64,000 nt of DNA from Absidia repens. Taxonomy: Eukaryota; Mucoromycota; Mucoromycetes; Mucorales; Cunninghamellaceae. The notes below the pieces were generated by a model. The model worked only from the letters and a program-made list of their open reading frames with translations, did no database searches and was not told the DNA's origin. Shown one piece after another: positions 34,160 through 45,275 of this stretch. The position numbers and the translations under genes were made by a program. Position 1 is the first letter of the stretch. Each line of letters starts with the position of its first letter. The DNA is taken from positions 1,240,001-1,304,000 of the forward strand of contig MCGE01000009.1 in NCBI GenBank assembly GCA_002105175.1, in the 5' to 3' direction.

Positions 34160-35125
34160 AATGAACTGATGTGTATAGCATATCTAGTCCAACGAAGACC
34201 ATAACATTTATAGGGAAGATTATACTGGTGACTTGGCTAGGTTCATTAATGTTGATTGGTAGAGCAATAATATGCCTAATTTCATATTAAATGATCCAGA
34301 ATGATCAAGCTGAAAGGAGGTGAGCAAAATTGACAAGACGGGTGAATTAGAAAGCAAACGCTCGATAAAGCACTCACAAAGATCAACAATAACGACATTT
34401 CGCACTATCATATGAGTCATAGGATGGCTAAATAATAATAAAAAACATTTTATTGAAGTATATTGATAGATATTAAACTAAAAGCGAGAAGTTCATTGTC
34501 ACTAGAGATCTAAGGGAAAGATCTAATGGAAGTAGATTGAAGGACACTAACATGGAAACTAATGGGAGCTCAAAGGAATGTCAGCTCTAATTTAAAGATA
34601 CGACGAAGGAAATGCATCTAATAAGGGGTCTAATGTACTACACAATGAGTAATAAAAACTAGAGGGATATTTGTTATTAAAGCACAACAACGGTCCATAC
34701 CAATCAAAAACGGATGATAGTAGCTGAAAAGGAATCAATTGCACAACACATGAAAGAGACTAATGGAATATTTTTCATTAAGGTATGTAAAAAGAGACAT
34801 ATTTATTCATAAGTAGGTACAAAACTATGGACAAACTATAAAAAATTAAGCTAATGAAGGATCTAAAAAGCCAACTAATGGTGGTCCAAATCTTGAATCC
34901 AAAATGATAGGGTTTCCCCATGCATGTTGTAATCCCTGAGCTGAAAACCCTTCTAAACTAGTCCTGATGCTAATCTAAGTCCATAATAGCCTTGTACGAG
35001 CCACCATTGTGAAGAAGTAAAGAAAGGAAGAAAAAGGAAAGAAAAGAACGCGCGCGAAAAAAAAAAAAAGAATTGGGTGTAAATAAAAATTTTCACGTGG
35101 GCGGGAATTGAAATGCTTTCTGTGA
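34160..35125 (-). repeat. Dispersed repeat family, copy C (long)
   Basis: A long minus-strand copy. Reading on minus: ATTTCAATTCCCGCCCACGTG (CACGTG at 35094-35099), pyrimidine tract, GACTTAGATTAGCATCAGG, TTTAGAAGGG, CAGCTCAGGGATTACAACAT, GCATGGGGAAACCC, TTTTGGATTCA, CCACCATTAGTTGGC. Then come repeated AATAAA-like boxes at about 34800, 34660-34680 and 34445. It aligns nearly end-to-end with copy D, including the far end (GAACTG..AGCATATCTAGTC). No ORF of note. Flanking duplications could not be judged. Confidence 0.8.
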
Positions 35126-35330
35126 GATGGTGGTTGTGAATTTTTAATACTTGAAAAATAGGCAGTGATGGGAGCATAAAAATATAATAGCTGAAGCGCA
35201 TTGAAAAGCTTGAAGATAACGCACTTGTTCAATCACAATCGGTTTAGACGGAATTCTCTCATATATAATCATAACAGAAAGCAAATAAAAACAAAAAGAA
35301 GGCGACCAGTACAATTTCTTTATTTCTCTT
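35126..35330. other. Short spacer after repeat copy C
   Basis: AT-rich, no feature seen. Confidence 0.3.
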
Positions 35331-36930
35331 ACCGATTTGAATTTGGCACAATCGGGAATTCAATGGGAGGGGCGGCTTTTTTTTTTTTTTGACATCCCTG
35401 ACCGTTCCTTGGTGACCTTTTTCTCCTCTAGTACACCAGTAGTAGCCTTGGATATTTCTACAGTGCATAAGGTATGATCGGGCATTAGTGGGACCCAAAA
35501 GTGTGACACAATCGTGTGGATTTTTATGAATCTATTTTTTTTCTATCGTTCCATAGACTGAAATGCACCTGATAGAAGACCGGGACCAACACTAACATAT
35601 AGAACGCCGCTCTCATCAACTTTCAAAAGACTTTCACTGCGGCAAGCAAATAGAAGTGGCATCAGAAGACGGAGAACGTGGGAACAAAGCGTCTTCTTTA
35701 TGTGATATTTTTACTTGGAATACGACAGCCTTTGGAACGACGGCACGGAATAATGGGACGCAAAGCTTTTTGGGCAGTATGAAGGGTTTGGCAGCCTTAT
35801 TGCACCCAAGAGGTACTGCCTATTAAAATGAATGGCTGCGTTTGGACTGACACGTGCCTAACCTTCTTTCTTTCTTTTTTTTTTTTCCATATATTTATAA
35901 TTATGGCGAACGACAGAGCTGATCATCCACGTTTTACGTTTAGAACGCAATGATAGGATCGTCACGGCTTAGTTTGAAAGTTAGCGCGGACCTAACATCG
36001 ATCTCGTATATTTTATTCAATCGGACGACAAAGTAAAAAAAAAAAACAAAAAAAAAAAAACCTACCATGAAATAGAAGCATGTCATGATTTGGTAATCAT
36101 GCTCATCATACAGGTTATGGAATATATTTCTGTAGATCCGAAGATGTAACATTTTGAGCATGGAAAATCGATCAAGATTGTGTATATATTCGTTATTTTT
36201 ATATCGCCAAGAAAATCAGGCAAGGAAAGAACAGGTGAAAGTACAACTCATATCGATATTCTTTTTAAGGGTGAAAGATTAGACGATGATGTCCGGATGA
36301 TGCCCCTGATTCATATCTTGTGGAATCCATACTGCGCCAACAAAATGAAGATAAGACGCATACATGTAATAATGATATGGTATCTTTTATCAATTGTTGA
36401 TTTTATTTTTTTATAAGGCACTACAATCTTTTGTTTTGCTCATGTGGGCTTGTAGTAGTAGGAAGAAGCGTACTGGAAACACGAAGCAAATTTAATAACG
36501 TGAGTTATTACATGTATCGCGAAATAGTAGTTGACAGGGTTTTTATCAATGTTACATTATCTGACTAACGAAATCCTTTTTTTTTATTTTTAGCGATTTT
36601 AGGCCATGATTATTCAAGTTTATCCCGGACTTTACAGAATCTGGATAAGAAATGGGAACGGAAGGTAAAAAAAAACTTGCTGTTTTTTCGTAAATGAATT
36701 TGATTGGATGGGAGGGATTTGATACAGATTTTGCATTGATTAGGGTATCGGCGATTCCGGAACGAACAGCAAAGAGAGGCTTTATAGCTGTACGAGATCA
36801 GCGCTAGGATAAGGTAACATAAAAAAAGAGACGCTTATCGTGATTGATTTACCGATATTAAATATATTTATGCGTATACCTTTTTTTTTATTGCTTAGAT
36901 ACGATGAGATGTATGATAATAAGCTTACAG
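35331..36930 (+). pseudogene. Decayed multi-exon gene, unidentified
   Basis: Several plus-strand segments look like exons with plausible junctions but do not join without frame problems. 35330-35372 reads RFEFGTIGNSMGGAA and runs into T14. 35392-35470 reads DIPDRSLVTFFSSSTPVVAL and ends with a GTATGA donor. After an ACTAAC..ATATAG branch/acceptor, ~35605-35811 reads CGKQIEVASEDGERGNKASS, then NNGTQSFLGSMKGLAALLHP, and ends GTACTG. 35920-35957 reads ELIIHVLRLERND, then a stop. 36600-36664 reads GHDYSSLSRTLQNLDKKWE. The order and strand agree, suggesting one old gene. I do not recognise the family. Confidence 0.33.
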
Positions 36931-37201
36931 TATAGATGAATTATATGATACTGTATAGTTGAATACATGGTGTGGTATCTCAAAGACATTGTCAACAATT
37001 AGGCGGCACGGAACTGTTAATCTCGGTTAGGGCATTGTAGTGTAGACTATTTCGAATTTTGTTATCTTGTCGGACAATAAAAAACTTTTTTATATATCAA
37101 TGTCTTGATCAGTTGGGATTGAAACCTTTATTTTTTCCTTTCTTTCCAATTTTTTTTTTTATCTTTATTGTTATCCTTGACTTTTTACTCTGTAAACATA
37201 C

Positions 37202-38749
37202 ATGCCTCATTCAAAAGAAGACGTCACCATATCTTTTGTAGTAGATGATACGTTTACTGGGATTATGCAAGGCGCGGCAAATGACGAAGCTGAAGGATGT
37301 ACCTTGTCAGGTCAGTGTGTGTTACAAGTGCAACGACCAGTGAAGGTGCGGCGGCTCATTGTCTACTTTGAAGGTCGCTGCAAAGTACATCTCAAGAAGT
37401 CAAGTAGCTACGGTATGGTCAGTGCGGCTGAAACAAGCGAAACAAGATCCATCTTCAGTCGGCAACAACACTTCCTTGGTCAAGACGGTGATGTCCATGT
37501 GCTTCAACCTGGTGCTCATTCTTACCATTTCTCTCTCGATCTTCCCTCTCATCTTCCAGCAAGCTTTCAAGGGAAACGTGGCTATATAAGATACCGACTT
37601 ACTTGTGCTATCTATCGACCCATGTTCTCTACTGACCTTCGCTCATCAATGGACATCACCATCAAGCGTTGTCTCATGTCAGATCTTACACCAATGGCGG
37701 ACCGTGTGGAAACAGTACATGGAAAGAAACACACCAACAAAATTCGATACAGTGCTTCTGCTCCAACAATGGCATACCGTGAAGGTGGTCTGATTCGACT
37801 CAACTTGGCCATGCAACTTCAACAACCAGATCATTACAGCATGAAATCTGTCACCTGCGCTCTTCGGGAACGGATTCAATACAGAACAACTGATTCTCAA
37901 TCTCATACAGTAGCCATGCGATCTGACGACGTATTTCCTCTTGGCTATAGCACCTTTTGTCCTGACCAAGCTCCAGATTATGACCCAGCAAAACACCAAG
38001 ACTACAACGCTCTTTTTCGCCTGATACCAAGAGTCAATGCCGACACAAATAGCCGTCTAGTCAAAGTAAGCCATTCTTTGGTGGTGAACATTTTACTGGA
38101 AAGAATCCATGGTGCTGGCGGTGGTGATGACGATCAAGATTCGGATGATGGTGGAAATGTGACGGACGATACGGATCATCATCAATCAATGGACGAAGAC
38201 GATGGATACACTTCATGGGCATCAGATCAAACGGACGACAAAACTCGGTTTAGTCAACGATTATTACAGCAACAACAACAACAACAACAGCAACACGAAG
38301 AACCGTCTGGATCAACTTCGGGGATAAGATCATGTCCTTCGTCCCCCACACATACTCATCCACCTACTCCCATGACTCCGCCTCACTCAAGAGCTTCCTC
38401 GCCGTCACTCAGTCGATCCTCTTCGTCTTCTTCTATTGCATCCATCTTCTCTATGAAAAACAAATCTCATGACGATCTACACAAATTGGAAAGCAAGGCC
38501 GCCCAAGGAAAACACAAGCATCGTGGCAACAATGGTGTGATTATCTGTACTGTGGAAGTCCCTCTGGTCGTCACTTCTCGAGAGCATACCTGGGAAGGTC
38601 AGATGCCCAAGCCGCCCTCTTATCTCCAAACTGCTTCTGAGGCCCCTCCTGGTTATCATCAATCTTTAGAATCTCTTCCTGTGGTGCCAACGTACAATAC
38701 TCCTGCCGAAGGTCAACATGAACTTGGTCAAGGGCCATCTCAGGCTTAG
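37202..38749 (+). CDS. Alpha-arrestin-like adaptor with PPxY motifs
   Basis: Single exon, 515 aa. The first ~330 residues fit the arrestin N/C fold: VTISFVVDDTFTG, LSGQCVLQV.RPVKVRRLIVYFEG, HSYHFSLDLPSHLPASF, GYIRYRLTCAIYRP, then SKGGLIRLNL-like and VTCALRERIQYRT segments and LVVNILLE. The middle (330-430) is acidic/Gln/Ser-rich. The tail carries PPSY (471-474) and PPGY (482-485), ligands for WW domains of the Rsp5 ubiquitin ligase, by which ART-type arrestins mark transporters for endocytosis. The cargo is unknown. The gene is intron-free, unlike most neighbours. ATG at 37202 follows a T-rich leader. Confidence 0.85.
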   Translation: MPHSKEDVTISFVVDDTFTGIMQGAANDEAEGCTLSGQCVLQVQRPVKVRRLIVYFEGRCKVHLKKSSSYGMVSAAETSETRSIFSRQQHFLGQDGDVHVLQPGAHSYHFSLDLPSHLPASFQGKRGYIRYRLTCAIYRPMFSTDLRSSMDITIKRCLMSDLTPMADRVETVHGKKHTNKIRYSASAPTMAYREGGLIRLNLAMQLQQPDHYSMKSVTCALRERIQYRTTDSQSHTVAMRSDDVFPLGYSTFCPDQAPDYDPAKHQDYNALFRLIPRVNADTNSRLVKVSHSLVVNILLERIHGAGGGDDDQDSDDGGNVTDDTDHHQSMDEDDGYTSWASDQTDDKTRFSQRLLQQQQQQQQQHEEPSGSTSGIRSCPSSPTHTHPPTPMTPPHSRASSPSLSRSSSSSSIASIFSMKNKSHDDLHKLESKAAQGKHKHRGNNGVIICTVEVPLVVTSREHTWEGQMPKPPSYLQTASEAPPGYHQSLESLPVVPTYNTPAEGQHELGQGPSQA

Positions 38750-39171
38750 TTTGTTTCTTTTTCTCACCCCTACCCCCCACTCCTAGTATATTTAGACTTT
38801 TAGTATTAGTATCATCCTCCTTCATCCACCTCACATTGTATATTATATATTTTTCATCCTCTAATCTTATCGACATTCATTCACTATACATTATTGCATC
38901 TCATTATTACATTTTACATATTAATTAATTAATAAACTTGACTTTCTTTGACTGTACATTCATCAGACTTCGTTTTTTCGTCTTTTTTTTTTTTTTTTTT
39001 TTTTTTGACAGCTACACCGGAAGTGACCGAGATTTTGTGATTGGGCAAGTCATTGGATGTGCAGATCTGATTGCGATTGTGTAACCTTTTTTGCATTGAC
39101 ACCCCGCTACAATAAAGATGGCAGTAAATATATTTGTGACGAGTTTCATCGACTTTTTTATTTAAAAAGAT
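38750..39171. other. Intergenic region
   Basis: 3' flank of the arrestin gene with AATAAA (38930) and a T run (38981-39006). No gene was recognised. Confidence 0.4.
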
Positions 39172-39660
39172 AATTGGTTATCATTCTTTTTCGGCAATAA
39201 ACATCTCAGAACTCGCAGAACCGCGTCGTGCCAGCTAAAAGCAAAAATTCAGAGATTTAGGCCGCAATGCTATTAGTTAGAAATTATCTTGGCACAACTT
39301 CTGAGTCTAGCTTGCCAATAATTGAATGATGTTGTTATAGCTAGAAAAAAAAAGATGATTACCTATCATTTATTAATGGGTATATAATAGAAAAAAAAAT
39401 TCTGTCTCATGTAGCGAAGTCTATATTGACTTGATCATATAAGGTGGTGTGATGCTCACTTGACCTAAAAAATAAAGGCATATTAAAAAACCGAGACTCA
39501 TAGTTCTGCCCAATGTTTACAATGACATTAAACTCCCACTGAGTCAATATTTGCGCCCAAAAATCATCACTTTTTTGACCAAAATGGTCTACCGCAATTG
39601 TGGCTTTCAAAGGGAAAAAAAAAACCAGCATCATTTTTTTTAACTTGTTGTCGATAATCT
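39172..39660 (-). other. Possible small minus-strand gene or remnant, unidentified
   Basis: Two coding-looking pieces occur on minus. An open stretch at 39634-39407 reads ATIAVDHFGQKSDDFWAQIL and QWEFNVIVNIGQNY. A short terminal exon at 39225-39172 follows a good TTGCTTTTAG acceptor and reads LARRGSASSEMFIAEKE to a TGA. No clean donor joins them, and the first begins at a T10 run where the frame is doubtful. The family is not recognised. Confidence 0.3.
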
Positions 39661-40645
39661 GGCAGCATATTCATGCCTCAAATTGATATACAGAAAACAA
39701 AAAAGATATAAAGTGAAGACGTATTGTTTATTAAGAGTTGTACTCATTTCATCGTTCCTATTGTTTGTTTGTATCTATTTTACTTCATAGTCAGACATGG
39801 AAGTGCAAGAAAAGTTCGATTCTCAGCAATGGTGGTGGTATTGGGCTGATACTTTTTTTACAACCTGGTATTTATTTTTCTCTGTGCTACCCAAACTCTA
39901 AAAACAACTACATTTTAACAATTTTTTTTTTTTTTTTTTTTACCTGTCTCTCAAAGTAAAAAGCTCGTTAGACCTGAAAAACAGGATGTACTTGAATTGC
40001 AGATCCTCGGTAGAATTAATATATTATACGGTTTTTAAATAGAAAGTTGGAATTCAGGGGTGTCTAAGATAATGGAGAGGGAGGGAAATTGGGCTTGGAT
40101 GGATTTTTTTCGATGGTTGGACAATGCCCATATTAGGAAACGAACTAATTATATGAGTGGGTCTCCGACAAGATCCACCAAGTTGGAGTCTTCGTCCGAG
40201 GGCTACATTTCTGATAGCGTACGATGAAGAATATCAATTCCAGTAACTGTAATCAAAGATCTTTCTCGTGTTGAAATGATGTACAGTAATACAGTGGATC
40301 ATAGAAAAAAAAGAAGGAATAGAGTCTCTCCACGTTCAACAATATCTTAGCGAGCGGAGTTGAATGGTGCATATATCCACTTTGGTCAATGCACATTATT
40401 GGTTAGCATTTTCTAAGAAGGGGTCAATTTTTCTTATATAAAAATAAAACCAGACGGCTCGTTTCCTTTTATTCACTTTTTTTTTTCTTTCATAAAATCT
40501 CTCTCTCTCTCTCGCAAAGAATTGCTGGTTCAATTTCTTCCCTTTTATTCCTTCAACCCATTCCCATTTCATTTTTGTATATCTTAACCCACCCATTCCC
40601 TTTCCCCCAACCTCTCATTACTCAATCTATTACTTTCTTCCCTCC
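39661..40645. other. Intergenic region
   Basis: No gene was recognised. It contains a T18 run (39922-39940) and a CT-rich leader (40500-40640) upstream of the next secreted-protein gene. Confidence 0.4.
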
Positions 40646-41588
40646 ATGCTTTTCTCTACTCCTTTGTTCTTGTTATTGGTACCCGTTGTTTTATCCGCTC
40701 CCATCCAACAATGGTCTGTTACCACCAACCTCAACAACCCCAACAACCAACAAGACTTTTTAAAAGATGACCATCAGGTCACTTCATCAACATTAAACCT
40801 AGTGATCCACGATGACATTCAGACCTATTACGAAAACATTGTTGACGAAATAATTAGCACTCGTAGTGAAGATGTCCTCATGAAATTAGCCCACTCCATG
40901 AGCAACGACGAATCTCTGGAAAGTCTATTACAGCCCCAGGCAATCACTCTTCTTGATCATCCTGTGCAAGGTAAGAAAAAAGGGCAAAATGGAGACATTT
41001 TCTTCTTCGTTGCTAAATACTTTACCTTATTTAGGTACTTGCCTCGCTCGTATGCCTGGAATGATTGCCCAGCAATTACATCGACTTCACACCAAGGTGC
41101 TCGATGCCATTGAACCTGCTGTCGACTCCCTTTTAAAAACCTATCCTCTGACGATCACTGAACTCGATGATGGTCAACCTCAACCTCAACAGATGCAGCA
41201 AAATTTGGTGTTATTGAACAATGCAATGGATCAACATGTGATGCAAGTTTTGAAACAAGCACACCTGGAACACAAAGTGGCTTTGCAACTGGCTGTATGT
41301 GAAAATCAACTTGATGCCACCCCTCCTCGTCGTTCGCTTTGGCTTTTGCTAAAAAACATTTGGCTAAATGCAGCAAAAACCGCCAAATCGTCGTCAAATG
41401 AAAAGGAACAACAAGATGCCTCTCCTTACAACCATGACCATGACTCTTTATTTGTCTCTAGCCCTTCCCTGTTAAGCTCTCTGCTGGATACTTTTGCCGA
41501 TAACCTTCATTTGGAATTCGAAGGTCGTTTGGTGGACCTGTACGCTACTTTACGCTCGGATGTCTTTGATGAAGAAGCTGTCATCTAG
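40646..41588 (+). CDS. Secreted protein of unknown function
   Basis: Two exons, 40646-40970 and 41035-41588, phase 1, encode 292 aa. A signal peptide is clear (MLFSTPLFLLLVPVVLSA, cleavage likely after LSA). The mature protein is helical and Gln/Leu-rich: DDIQTYYENIVDEIISTRSE, then GTCLARMPGMIAQQLHRLHT, QQNLVLLNNAMDQHVMQVLK, SLLSSLLDTFADNLHLEFE. Only two cysteines are evident (CLARM, AVCEN), so no dense disulfide core. I do not recognise the family. ATG at 40646 is chosen because it alone gives a signal peptide; AATAAA follows at 41695. Confidence 0.7.
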
Positions 41589-42087
41589 TTTATATTTTAC
41601 TTCTTCTTTTTATCTCTGTATTTTCATGTAGTTTACCTTCCTCCTTCATACACACGCATTTTGTATCCTTTCTCTTATTGTTATATTATCATCAATAAAG
41701 TTTGCATTCTTGTTTATTCTATATAGACTTTTTTTTTTTTTTTTACTGATATCCGGTGTTTGTTGTCAATGTTGCGATGGGAATGATTCGCGTTGTAATG
41801 ATGGTTGTGGGAAATTTACACGAATCAAACGTAATGCAAAAAAAAAAAAAAAAAGAGCAAGCACGAAACTGTCTCTTGAAACTCAGCGTGTCTAGTTTAC
41901 AATCTAATGGGCTGTGATACAATATTTCGATCTAACGCACCACTGTTTAAGGAAGTTTCACCTTTTTTTAACCTCTATCTCGTCAATTATGCACAGTACG
42001 AGGCGAAGTATATAACGTTAACTGACTTTGATTGGGGCTTTTATGCTAGTTTTTTATTTATTGATGTCATATGCAATGAAAAAAAAA
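41589..42087. other. Intergenic region
   Basis: No gene was recognised. It has T and A runs (41728-41744, 41839-41855). It borders repeat copy D. Confidence 0.4.
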
Positions 42088-42614
42088 GAACTGGTATATA
42101 TGGTACAGCATGTCTAGTCTAGGGGGGGGGCTATATAATGTTTCATAAGGAAGGGTACACTCACGGCACAATCTAAGGTCATTAACATGATTGGTCAAGC
42201 AGTAAATAAGCCCATGATCATATTTTGCGATGCCAGACTGCACAATCTGCTGCTGGGGCTGTGGGAGGAAAGCTGGTCATAGTGGGTGAGCAACAAAGCA
42301 AGTGTTTGATAGAATACTCACAAAAAAGCTAAAATTCCCTCATTGTTCACTACCTAATGGGTCGTTGATGGTTAATAAAAGAAGCATATTTTATTGAAGC
42401 AATATCTTCAACACTAAACTAAAAACGAGGGGTTCATCGTAACGAGGAATCTATTGAAGGTAGCGTGAGGGAAATATAAAGAATGATCAACACAATCTAA
42501 AGGGACAATGTGTAAAATGGGAACTAATATACTGTTCAAAGTATGAGAATAGCTAAAGGGATATCTTTTATAGAAGCACAACAACAGCCAGCACTATTGA
42601 AAAGGGTTGATGGT

Positions 42615-42649
<35 letters not shown>

Positions 42650-43035
42650 ATCCATTGCACAAGACAAAAGAGATACCAATGAGACATTTTTTATTGAAGC
42701 AAATAAAAAGAGACATACTTTATTCAGATGTAGATGTAAACTATAGATAAACTAATACAAACTAAGCTAATGAAAGCTGCAAAAAGCCAACTAAAGGTAA
42801 TCCATAAATCCTGAATCCAAAATGAAAGAGATTCCCCATGCATCTTGTAATCCCTGAGCTGAAAACGCCTCAAAACTAGTCCTAACACTAATCTAAGTCC
42901 ATCAGAACCCCTAAGAGCCACAATTGCGAAGAATTAAAAAAGAAAGAAAAGAAAGAAAAAGAGCGAAAAAAATAAAGACGGCGGGAAGAGAAAAAAATAA
43001 ATATTCACGTGGGCGGTATTTGAAATTGTTTCTGT
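42088..43035 (-). repeat. Dispersed repeat family, copy D (long)
   Basis: A minus-strand copy aligning with copy C over ~950 bases. Its CACGTG box is at 43006-43011 (GCCCACGTGAATATT on minus). The core follows with GACTTAGATTAGTGTTAGG, CAGCTCAGGGATTACAAGAT and GCATGGGGAATCTC; here the GGG-GAAA-CCC hairpin is mutated. AATAAA-type boxes recur at about 42720, 42695, 42570 and 42395 (TTGCTTCAATAAAATATG). An A29 run at 42619-42647 interrupts it. No supported ORF. Confidence 0.8.
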
Positions 43036-43379
43036 CACTGAGCTGCAGGTTCGGCCCATTTTCGTTGATTTCGATAGCCTCTTTCATTTCAATGAAGGTT
43101 CCAGAAGATCACTGTCTTGCATGCACCGTCATCGACAATATAAATATTCCAATAAACCGCAAATACTAGCAAGTCCTCTCACCCATCGCGATGCTCCAAT
43201 TTTTCAGAAAATATGATAAGCTTTTGGTTTTTATTGACAGTAGCACAAAATCAAACAGGATACAAAAAATAAAATGTAAATCAATATGTATAAAAGATGA
43301 ATGGAATGGGCAAAAGGTAAGTAAATAAAGACTAAGAAGGAAATGCTAAAAAATACTAGAGCTACAACCACTACAAACG
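43036..43379. other. Intergenic region
   Basis: 3' flank of the C1/dysferlin gene. AT-rich, with no gene recognised. Confidence 0.4.
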
Positions 43380-45275
43380 TCAATTCGTCTTTCTCGCCGG
43401 TATCGGATCAGCCAATCTTGCTTTTCGATACCACCTACGCCTTCGTGTCAATGGCCTGGCATTGTTGTCCTTTTCAAAGCGTAATAAATCAGGCTGGATT
43501 GTTGAATTGGCCCATTTATGATCGGAGTAGACCCATCCATGATCATCACATTCAACGATGGACACTGAAATAAACCAAACCAAAATATGATCATTCAAAA
43601 GCTTTTTTACGTACACACTTTTCTTTTCTTACCTAAGCCTAGAATTCCATCCGACCATGGCCCAGTCATATCTAGCTGCCAATCATCATCCGCCCATTGA
43701 TAATGACTAGGTGGCGGCATGTTTTCTTTGCTTGGTAAAGGTTCAGTGCCAGTGATATTGGACCAGGGCGTGCGTTCAGACCTTAGTAACTTTTTAAAAA
43801 ACAAGCCAAGAGTGATGAGCCATAAATTTTGAGGTGTCCATTTTTTTTTTTTTTTTTTCATTCTCTCTACTTTTTTACCTGTGATGTATAACCCGTGCCC
43901 GTCCACCAGCGCTGATTTTCATACATTGACACTTCCAGAACCATCTTGGAGGATTGTTGCGGTGAAAGAAGATGTTGCACAATATCCACGACTGTTTGAA
44001 GCATCTCCATCGTCAGTTGCACCCCGGTTTCAATAGCACCACCAAACCAAGTTTTGTTCAACAAAATAACCAAACCAAACACCAGGACCAACCAACGTCC
44101 CAACATATACAAGAAACATGTCAGTAGGATGCTCAGCGCAAAAACAAGTCGGTACACATTCACGTTCAAGGATGCATGCTGTAGGTGATATGACAAGTTG
44201 TCGTAGCATCTAATAAAAAACATAAGACAGGATTGCATTCGTTTTAAGTTGACATAGTATTCAGATGTGCCTTCGTCGTAGCGTGGTAGTAAGATTTGAT
44301 TTGCTGGACAGGTTTGGACACCAGATCGGAAAAACAAAACGAGGATCAAGATAGGGGGAAATAAGATCACAATGGTTGGGTATAAACCTATGAACCAGAA
44401 TCTTTTTAGTTTTTGATTATCAAATAAATAAAAAACAATACATAGATGTCGTTTTTCACAACTTACATAACAAGACCCATAAAATAACATAGATCGTAGA
44501 TTTGATGGGAGATCTCCATTCGTACACATCATAGAAGTACTGCACAAGATGGAAAAAGGCATGTGATCGTGCAATGAGGCGAGTGAATGTTTTTGCCATT
44601 TGTTGTGGTGTCATGGTCATTTTTACAATTGTACTGTGTGAGTTTCCAGAGTAAGATGATGATGATAATGGTAATGGATGAATAGAATGCTGAATATGCT
44701 GTTTCAATGCTTTTCGATATCCCTTTGCAGAAGGTTGTTGTAGCTGCTGTGGGAGTGGAGGTTTCGGTACGTCGTCTTTTAGCTGTGCATTATTGCCGTG
44801 GGTGTTATTATCAAGAAAATGCTGAGTCTGGTGTTGGCGTTTTGATAACGAAAGGCCGTGGCCGATGGAGCGCCCAGACGATAAAAGGGACAAGGCGTCG
44901 TCGTTGTGATGTTGTTTGCCAGAGTCCACTGATCCAAGAGGTGACGAAGGTGAATATTTGCTCAAGGATTCAGGTTCAGAATCAGTCATCGATAAAGAGT
45001 CGGGAGTAAAGCGTCTTGGTGGGCGACATTGTAATGCCATATCCTTGCAGCCTTCATGACAGTGGTAGCCACATACTAACACGACAAAAAAAAAAAAAAT
45101 AGAGCGAGCAAAGTGAGCTATGTGAGGTGTATAAGCAAGCACATTTGTATGTATTACCTGAGCACTGAACTCCTTGTCTTGCTAGACCCCAGAGTATCTT
45201 TGCACAATAGTCACAATAAACAAGCCCATGGAAGGTGGTAACATCAAAACGGTGGACTTTTAGTGGATTAGACAT
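43380..45275 (-). CDS. C1 zinc finger + transmembrane + dysferlin-domain (Pex24/Pex30-like) protein
   Basis: Five exons: 45275-45158, 45075-44467, 44387-43879, 43789-43633, 43564-43380 (525 aa). The N-terminal C1 (diacylglycerol/phorbol-ester type) finger is complete: His8, Cys21, Cys24, Cys38, Cys41, His46, Cys49, Cys56. A Ser/Gln-rich linker follows. From ~210 come hydrophobic segments (STIYVILWVLL, TIVILFPPILILVLFF and LVFALSILLTCFLYMLG) like the reticulon-type membrane domain of Pex30/Pex24. The C-terminal dysferlin domain has VSMYENQRWWTGTGYTS, RTPWSN, WQLDMTGPWSD, GWVYSDHKWAN and RRRRWYRKA. Pex24/Pex30 proteins act at ER-peroxisome contact sites; TECPR1 shares the DysF fold. The C1 addition suggests lipid-regulated targeting (inference). 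Confidence 0.87.
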
